Source of the DNA: Cavia porcellus
Lineage: Eukaryota > Chordata > Mammalia > Rodentia > Caviidae
Assembly (NCBI RefSeq): GCF_034190915.1
Contig: NW_026947506.1
Span: 12,275,501-12,339,500 of the forward strand
Direction of reading: 5' to 3'
DNA length: 64,000 bases
Part shown: piece after piece, positions 57,682 through 64,000 of the stretch
Position numbering within the stretch: position 1 is the stretch's first letter
How the letters are laid out: the number at the start of each line of letters is the position of its first letter
Translations under genes and position numbers: made by a program
The notes under the pieces: model-generated
Database searches by the model: none
The model's input: the letters and a program-made list of their open reading frames with translations, nothing else
What the model was told of the DNA's origin: nothing

Positions 57682-58584
57682 ATGGGAAGAGGAAGCAGCA
57701 ACATAAAGTCCACAGGCCCCAATCCTGAGAACATTCACCCAGACCAGGTAAATACAAAGGAGAATGAGAACAGCAAACATGCAATATCAGACACAGCACT
57801 AGTAGATATAAAGAAATACATTTGGGATCTCATAAATGAGTTCAAAATTGAGACATTTAGCCAAATAAAGCAACACATAAGAAGATTAATAATACAGATA
57901 CTAAACACCTCTCAAGCAGACACAGATGGAAGAAGGGAGGAACTCAAACACAGGAGAGAACCATTTGGTGAAGAATATAAAAAAATATAGAATACATGAA
58001 GCAGATTCAAAGAGTTCACCAGGAAATTAAAAACTCTGTGGAAAGATGGCAAATCAGCTAGAAAGAAACTAAGGATAGATTATCCAAACTGGAGGACAAT
58101 TTTGCAATGTGGGAGTATGAAAGGGAAAACTTTAAAAAAAATAACAAGGAAACAAGCAGTAACAATACAAAGGCTAGACGATGACAAAAGGACCTATAAT
58201 TTGAGATTAAAGAATGTAAATGAAGCTGGGATACAAACAAAGGAACTACAAAGGATATTCACAGAAAAGGACAACTCCCCAGACAAAGGAAAAGGAAATT
58301 ATATTCTGATTTATGAAGCATACAGAACCCCAGCTACCTACAACCAAAACAGAGATACACCCAGGCATATACTAATCAAGATCCCAGAAATTCAATATAA
58401 GAACAGATTATTAAAAGCTGTTAGAGACAAGAAACAGATAACCTACAGAGGAATGCCCATCAGAATAACAAGAGATTTCTCAACAAAAACCATCAAGTCA
58501 ACAAGAGCCTGGAGCAAAATACTCAAAGCCCTGAAAGAAAATCATCTCCATCTCAGACTGATATACCTGCTAAACTGTCTCTAG
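57682..58584 (+). pseudogene. L1 ORF1p relic of older HAL1-like element
   Basis: The start ATG at 57682 (MGRGSSNIKS) is supported by the matching position in the 4528 copy. The first frame covers the N-terminus and early coiled coil (57682-57990). A break follows, and the second frame (58102-58584) holds LKKITRKQAVTIQRLDDDKR, the RRM-like YNLRLKNVNEAG, EAYRTPATYNQNRDTPRH and the C-terminal domain (RAWSKILKALKENHLHLRLI), ending before the usual C-terminus, with more decayed codons to about 58700. Not functional as it stands. Confidence 0.85.
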
Positions 58585-59180
58585 AAATTAATGGAGAAAC
58601 AAGATGCTTCCAAGACAAAGAAGAACTTGGGAAATTTGCAACCACCAATCCAACTCTACAGAGAATACTCCAGGGCATTCTACAAAGAGAATAGTGCTAG
58701 GATTCCAGGAATAGTGGCAGAGAGGTCTCAATGAGTGGAGAAGTAAACAGAATGAAGAAGATACGGAGACAACTGATGGCAACAAAAGAGCATCACAGAA
58801 ATGAGGCAGATAAGATTTTATTCAAAACTGATGATTGATAGTATCAAGTCTGAGAGTATAGGCAACTACACTGAAGATGACAAGACTCAACAATACACAT
58901 CCTGGTTTGATAACTGCTGGTTTTTGAAGTTCTATACTATAAACAAAATTGTATTTTTTTTAAATACTGTTATGTACTGAAATATTCAATTATACTATGT
59001 CTGATGATATAGCCAATTCTATTGGAGATAACAAGAGACAACACAGGAACTATGATAGAATGATTCGTACAATGTTCTTATATATTTATTCCATTTCATG
59101 TGTTTATAGGAATATGTTTTGTTTTGCCTTCTTTTGTTTTGTTTCTCCCCCTAATATAGAAATAATAGAAACACATGCTA

Positions 59181-59196
59181 AGACTCATGCATGTGA
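59181..59196 (+). repeat. Target site duplication, left copy
   Basis: AAGACTCATGCATGTG, repeated exactly at 62796-62811 after the A-rich end of the young HAL1-like element. Confidence 0.93.
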
Positions 59197-59202
59197 GTCT
59201 GA

Positions 59203-59213
59203 AAATGGCGGCG
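59203..59213 (+). promoter_or_regulatory. YY1-type motif at the element 5' end
   Basis: AAAATGGCGGC lies 7-17 bp from the 5' end. It fits the YY1 core (ATGGC) at the same near-start position as the YY1 site of human L1, which fixes transcription start. The older element has AAAGATGGCAG at the same place. Confidence 0.55.
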
Positions 59214-60264
59214 AGCTAGGGGATCGAGTGAAGAATCTCTCCAGAGAATTCAAACTCAAAGCTAAGGAGAGGACCAGACAAATCGATAGCAATTCTTATT
59301 AACCAAGACAGTACAGCTGGAGGATTTAAAGTCGTGCTGAGACCGGAGGCTGCAAATCCCGCGCCCTTAAATCAACGAACAGACTCGTGGACCCAGCACG
59401 AAAAGCTGAGTTGCTTTTGGGGACTGCAGAAACTGAGACCCAGATCGAGACTCCAGGTGGCAGCCAGTTCTGCACCGCTGCACCAGAGCAGATGTACAGA
59501 GCTCTGGCGTTTCGAATCTAAACGGTGCACAGAAATCTGACCGGTCAGCGCTGAGCCGCGAGGTGGGGAAAAGTGGACGGCTTGGTGTGCGGCAGTCCTG
59601 GAGTGGGGACTTGCACCGGACTCTGGTGAGTACAGAAAACCCCGTGGCTGCTGGGTTTGGCCAGAGAACAGCTGGCCCGCCACCACTGGGAAATCAATAA
59701 CACAGAATCTGGTGCAGACATATTAGCCTGGCGGCAGAAACCGCAGCTTGGTAACATCACCAGGTTCCCCTGTAGGGAGGGCTGGTGGAAGACATCTTGA
59801 GTCCTGGCAGAGTCTGATTGCTTGCTGGCTTCAGCTCTGCACGGAGAAGTTAGTGGGAGCCATCTTGGTTTTGGGCAGATCTGCTTTTCTAGAGCTCCTA
59901 TCCCAGAGAGGTTTGGAAGAGAACGGCTGGGACCTGGGCAGAATCCTGTGCCATTACCCAGCTGCGTCTGATTCAGGGAGAACTGGCAGGAGCTACTGGG
60001 GCTAGACCAGGCCTCTGCTTGGGGCCCAATGGGCGGATGCAGAATGGTCACAACTCAGTGACAACCAGAAAGTACAGCCTAATTTATGAAATAACTGACA
60101 CAGAGGCTAGAGACTAGACTGTACCGCCCCTGCATCCCAGCCTACCCCAGATAACAGCAAATTGGGGAGGACAGCAAAAACTCAAGCCAGCACGCTTCTG
60201 AAAGGCCCTAAGCAATTCGGAGAGGGCCAGAGAACTCCAGGACAGTCTGAAAGAAACCAGAAAC

Positions 60265-61363
60265 ATGACAAGAGATAAAAATAAAAAAAAAATCTCCAGC
60301 TGTTCAACAGGAGAAATTAAACCCAAGAGAACTAAACACTGAAGAGAACAAACACAGTAACCATCCATTGCTCGACACAGCATCAGCCGAAATTAAAAAG
60401 TACTTACATGATCTCATAGAGGAATTTAAAGATGTACTCCTGATCCAAGTGAGGCAAGATATAAAGAGATTAATTAAAGAAATGACAAGCCCCGCCCAAG
60501 AGAACACAGATGGAAGAACTGAGGAAATCAGAAAAGAAAGAGAAGCATCTGAAGAAGAATTTAAGCATAACTTAGAATACATGAAACAGATCCAAAGAGA
60601 ATATCAGGAAACTAAAAACTCCATTGAATATTGGCAAAATGCCTTGACAGAAACTAAAGACAACCTTCTGAAACTTGAAGAGAGATTTAGGGCTTATGAA
60701 CATGAAAGAAAAAGCCTCTTAAAAATAACAAGGAACCAGAAAGAAGCAATTCTAAAACTGGAAGATGATAAAAAGATGCATAACCTAAGAATAAAGAATG
60801 TGAGTGAGGAAGCAGGAACATCCAAAAATGAAATACAAAAAATATTCACAGAGATATTAAAGCAAAATTTCCCACGTATAGCAAAAAGAAATGATATCCA
60901 GATAAAAGAAGCATACAGAATGCCAGCTACCTACAACCAAAACAGATCTACGCCTAGGCATATAATAATCGAGATCCCAGAAATCCACCAAAAAAACAGA
61001 ATATTAAAAGCAGCCAGAGAAAAGATGCAGGTTACCTATAATGGGAAATCTATCAAAATAACAGCAGACTTATCAACACAAACTCTTAAGTCAAGAAGGG
61101 AGTGGGGAGAAATATTCCAAGTCCTGAAGGAAAAAAATATGCAACCTAAGTTCATATATCCGTCAAAACTCTCTCTAAAAATTAATGAAGAAATAAGATA
61201 CTTTCAAGACAAGGAGGAACTGTGGGAGTTCGTGGCCACCAATCCAACCCTACAGAGAGCGCTGAAGGACATTACAGAGAAAGAGAGGAAGAGATATCAG
61301 GATTACAGCTACAGTGGCAGAGAGGCCTCAGTGTACGGGGCAGACCATGGAATGAGGGAATAA
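60265..61363 (+). CDS. HAL1-like/L1 ORF1p, near-intact (one frameshift near start)
   Basis: Encodes the L1 ORF1 protein, a trimeric RNA-binding chaperone that packages element RNA. The likely initiator ATG at 60265 reads MTRDKNKKK, then an A run near 60283-60292 shifts the frame by one. The main frame is open from 60269 to the stop at 61363 with no other break. Order of parts in the main frame: basic N-terminus, long coiled coil (about EIKKYLHDLIEEF to AYEHERKSLLKI), RRM-like domain (HNLRIKNVSEEAG ... AYRMPATYNQN), C-terminal domain (RILKAAREKMQVTYNG ... KFIYPSKLSL). About 360 residues, a normal ORF1p size. The A-run shift may be an indel or sequencing artefact. No ORF2 follows. Confidence 0.88.
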
Positions 61364-62795
61364 GGTGGACAAATTATAGCAGAAAAGTGGAGTAGCAGAC
61401 ATGAGGCAGAGACGGTAAGCTAGTCTTTGGTAGAGACAGCTCTGAAACTATATTTAAAAAAAAGCAGAGGTCATTGCTAATGGTGTATAATGATTTAAAA
61501 GACACAGTAGTCCTAGTGCCATATTTAGATTGAATTAAATTTGTTCTGGTCTGTCCACTCATATCAGATTTGAGGACACAGACCTCTAGAACCAAAAATA
61601 GCAGGTTATACCATGGTAACTATCCTTATTTTCCTATTGACTTAAGCTGAAATCCTGTATTACTTACATTGTCTTACTATGACTGATCTTAATTGTATTT
61701 GAATCATAAGACTATTGGTTGGCCTTGACTGATCCTATTTGAAATCGGTATGCGTGTTAGAATCAACCCTAAAAGTAGAGGAAACTACTCTGAGCATGAC
61801 AGGATGTAAAGGATATCCATACTGGTATGAATCAGTAACAGCTCTCAAATACTACAATGCAGTCAAAGATAAGTTTTTATAAAAATAGGTGATAGTATAT
61901 TTAACTATAATAAGCCAGTGTTGTCGACAAATCTATTGAAAATAACAAGAGAAAACATAGTAGCTACGGAAGATCATTTATATTATAGTTTTATAAGTCT
62001 TATCCATTGCATGTTTATCTAGGAAATTGTTTCGCTGTCTTGTTATGACTTGGTTTTCCCTATAATACAGAGAGGATAGGAACAAATACTCTGAGGAAGA
62101 GACCTGAAAAACCCGAGGCTTATTTTGTAGCATTATAATATAAATTCTAGCAATCTATTGCTTGCTGATTAAAATGACTCTGGACTGGTTTCTTCAGCTC
62201 AACTTCAGCATATGCAGAGATGGGGACGGCTATCACAAAGAGAATGAGAGATGCGATGGTAGTTGGAAATGTCTTCCCTAATCTGGAACTTGAGGACCTA
62301 AAAAGACTCCATCATCCTGTAATGATTTGATTTGTTCTATAATATGCAATAAGTATAGAAAGTGGGTGAAGTTAGGGACAACTATTTGTAAGAAGCTAGA
62401 GACAGTTAGATAAGGTAGATCTCCAGTGGACTTGCTTTGAAATCTGTATTTCTTTAAATTTTTTTTATTTTTTTTTAAATGTTCTGTTCTGTTTTGATAT
62501 GGTTAACCTTATCCTCTTAGAGATGTAAAACAAATAGGTGGGACTGATAATCATATTACAGAGCTTTTGTTCGGCCATAAAGCAGAATGGTTTGTAGGGT
62601 CACTTTTTTGAATGTCATTCTAAATACTTTAATTCTATAACCTGAACAGCCATTTCGAAGAAGACAATTTGTAACTCATCAACTGGCAATTTCTTACCTT
62701 TTGTTTGTCTGTAATTTAGTATTATTTCTACCCATTTTTTTAATCTCCATGTATTTTTTTTTCGTTTCCTTTTCTTTAAATAAATAAATAAAAAA
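61364..62795 (+). other. Long 3'UTR of young HAL1-like element
   Basis: Runs from the ORF1 stop to the A-rich end. Homologous pieces appear at 5400-6140, 32243-33707, 41000-42517 (reverse), 45690-46840 (reverse) and 58800-59180, so one 3'UTR serves both ORF2-bearing L1 and ORF1-only elements. Contains a T-rich run near 62460-62480. Confidence 0.8.
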
Positions 62796-62811
62796 AAGAC
62801 TCATGCATGTG

Positions 62812-63260
62812 TAGAATCTATAAACAGTTTATGAGAACTGATCATATGACACATGATGAAATGAACAGATAATTGAAGAAAAAGAGACACTAAAATACCC
62901 GGTGCTGATCCTGGAGTGTCATAATGTGAAACCCAGGAATAGTATTATTCTTTGTTCAGAGTGATATTAGCCTACTTGGGTTTATTCATTCTCAACATAA
63001 TTGAAGAGATGGATAACTGTATGTATGTTTAAGTGTATAGGATTGATAACCATATTTCTAAGTTTTTGTTGGATAGTTGAACAGAACTGGTTGCAATCTC
63101 ACTATTTGAATTCCCACTTTATGAGCTCCACTATAGAATCTTGAGTAACAATTCATAAAAAGAAAATCTGTAATCATCAACTAGTGATTTCGGTTTTTTT
63201 GAAATTATGGATTATTTGTACCCATTTCCTGTTTTGTTTAATCTCACTTTAAATTAAATT
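62812..63260 (+). mobile_element. Older HAL1-like element, 3' remainder
   Basis: Resumes the 3'UTR of the 56682 element: CAGTTTATGAGAACTGATC, GTATAGGATTGATAACCATA, CATCAACTAGTGATTTCGG, ending in an A-rich GAAAAAAAAGAAG. Compare 5650-6140 for the same order without an insertion. Confidence 0.85.
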
Positions 63261-63400
63261 TTGAAAAAAAAGAAGACTACAGTACCCCATGTGGATCATG
63301 GAGTGTCATGATGTGATATCCAGCAATACTATTATTCTTTGTTCAGAATGATTTTAACCTGCGTTAGTTTGTTTAATCTAAACATAAGTGAAGACTATCA
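63261..63400 (+). mobile_element. Extra fragment of L1/HAL1 3'UTR
   Basis: GGATCATGGAGTGTCATGATG ... TTATTCTTTGTTCAGAATGA repeats 62905-62990, so a second partial 3'UTR copy follows the older element's tail. Confidence 0.6.
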
Positions 63401-64000
63401 CCCAAGCCCAGCCTGTTTTGCTGCCCCGCCTGGCAATCGGTGTGCAGAGGAGGAGCTGGGCAGATCTGGGGTGCCTTCATCAGCCTCTCTGTGTGTCTGG
63501 CGGACTGTTAAGACTCATGCATATCTCTGCCCAGACTGTTGGAGTCCCTCCAGGCTTCCAGGTGCAGTGAAGGGGAGAGGTGCGTTTGAGGCCTCTACAT
63601 CTGCCTCCCCATCCCAGTTGCACTTGGAGAACTGCTGAGCTCCCGATGGGTGGGCGGGCCCACACTATCCCTGGAGCCCAGCCGGTTTTGCTGCCATGCC
63701 TAGCCATCAGTGTACAGAGGAGGAGCTGGGCGGATCTGGGGTGCCTGCATTGGCCTCTCCGTGTGTCTGGAGGACTGTGAATATCTCTGCAAACAGGGAG
63801 GGATCACAGGTTCCTGAGGCACCATGGCCTGTGGTGAGTACCATAACCCAGCTGCGATTGAAGAGCTGTGGAGCTTCCAAGGGGCAGGTGGGCGCACAGT
63901 GTCCCTGAGGCCCAGCTTGTCGGGAACTGCAGAGTTCTGAGGAGGTGGAGGAGGGCCACTGGTTCTGCAGTCCCAATGGCTTGGTGTAGCGTGGTGCCAG
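63401..64000 (+). repeat. Tandem L1 5'UTR-type monomers
   Basis: GC-rich monomers with a 270-bp step: GCCTGTTTTGCTGCCCCGCC at 63411 recurs as GCCGGTTTTGCTGCCATGCC at 63681, and a third start (GCTTGT...) is near 63915. The same family on the minus strand forms the 5' part of L1 B. It probably starts an L1 that continues beyond the window. Frames in both directions here look like CpG-rich composition artefacts. Confidence 0.65.

Larger units (their letters stand above)
56682..59180 (+). mobile_element. Older HAL1-like element, 5' part (interrupted)
   Basis: The 5' end reads GGGAAGGAGGAGCAAAGATG, close to a mammalian L1 5' end. Then a 1-kb 5'UTR with a 24-bp minisatellite, an ORF1 relic (57682-58584) and the L1-type 3'UTR (GATGATATAGCCAATTC, AACAAGAGACAACA). 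The younger element is inserted at 59197; the remainder is at 62812-63260. No ORF2 lies between ORF1 and 3'UTR. Confidence 0.85.
59197..62795 (+). mobile_element. Young full-length HAL1-like element (ORF1 only)
   Basis: A 3.6-kb non-LTR element with defined ends: 5' start AGTCTGAAAATGGCGGCGAG, GC-rich 5'UTR of about 1.07 kb, one ORF1 (60265-61363), a 1.4-kb 3'UTR and an (AAAT)n/A-rich end, flanked by a perfect 16-bp duplication. The 3'UTR is shared with L1 A and B in this window, but there is no ORF2 at all. It must have been mobilised by an L1 ORF2p in trans, as inferred for mammalian HAL1. It sits inside the older HAL1-like element. Confidence 0.93.

Overview
This window looks like rodent genomic DNA from a KRAB zinc-finger (KZNF) gene cluster that is mostly pseudogenes and transposons. 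The rodent call rests on many ID-type SINEs derived from an alanine-tRNA-like sequence (A box, B box, and a CTTGCAA anticodon-type loop), B1-like 7SL SINE relics, L1 with the mammalian ORF1/ORF2 layout, and class I and class II endogenous retroviruses. The ID body differs from the mouse and rat form as I know it, so a lineage outside Mus/Rattus is likely. I cannot name the species. I see no intact host protein-coding gene, no rRNA or tRNA gene, and no CRISPR array.

Layout. 1-3.7 kb: class II (betaretrovirus-like) ERV relic with LTR-like block, gag and protease, carrying a SINE inside gag. 3.76-6.14 kb: an ORF1-only L1 derivative (HAL1-like). 6.1-9.5 kb: mostly unassigned, with another LTR-like block at 7.57 kb. 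9.5-11.8 kb: a decayed L1 ORF2 fragment. 11.9-14.6 kb: KZNF unit 1, promoter and exon 1 only. 15.3-20.95 kb: a young, internally deleted gammaretroviral ERV on the minus strand, with two LTRs, 4-bp target duplication, tRNA-Thr primer site, polypurine tract, and gag/pol/env remnants. 21-24.4 kb: unassigned, with a diverged direct repeat. 24.6-38.9 kb: KZNF unit 2, a complete four-exon architecture (promoter plus exon 1, KRAB exon, 61-bp exon, C2H2 exon with about 15 fingers) with nonsense codons in the KRAB and finger exons. 39.1-40.9 kb: a second copy of the class II ERV relic, interrupted by minus-strand L1 'A', which is itself interrupted by minus-strand L1 'B' (40.9-49.1 kb). 49.1-56.7 kb: KZNF unit 3 (KRAB, 61-bp-type and finger exons, finger array shrunk to about 4 decayed fingers). 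56.7-63.3 kb: an old HAL1-like element with a young HAL1-like element nested inside it, with a perfect 16-bp target duplication. 63.4-64.0 kb: tandem L1 5'UTR-type monomers running off the window.

How it fits together. The KZNF/ERV landscape grew by tandem segmental duplication: exon-1 block (12-14.6 against 24.7-27.8 kb), KRAB/finger/downstream block (27.8-38.8 against 49.1-56.7 kb), and ERV block (1-1.86 against 39.1-40.94 kb). Later retrotransposition then separated the copies. SINE, L1 and HAL1 insertions present in only one copy order these events. The most interesting items are the ORF1-only L1 family with a nearly intact ORF1, the KZNF array in which almost every finger has Cys instead of the core Leu, the roughly 260-bp inverted repeat bracketing the unit 2 KZNF promoter, and the tRNA-Thr-primed deleted ERV. 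All similarity calls are from reading; no database search or alignment program was run.
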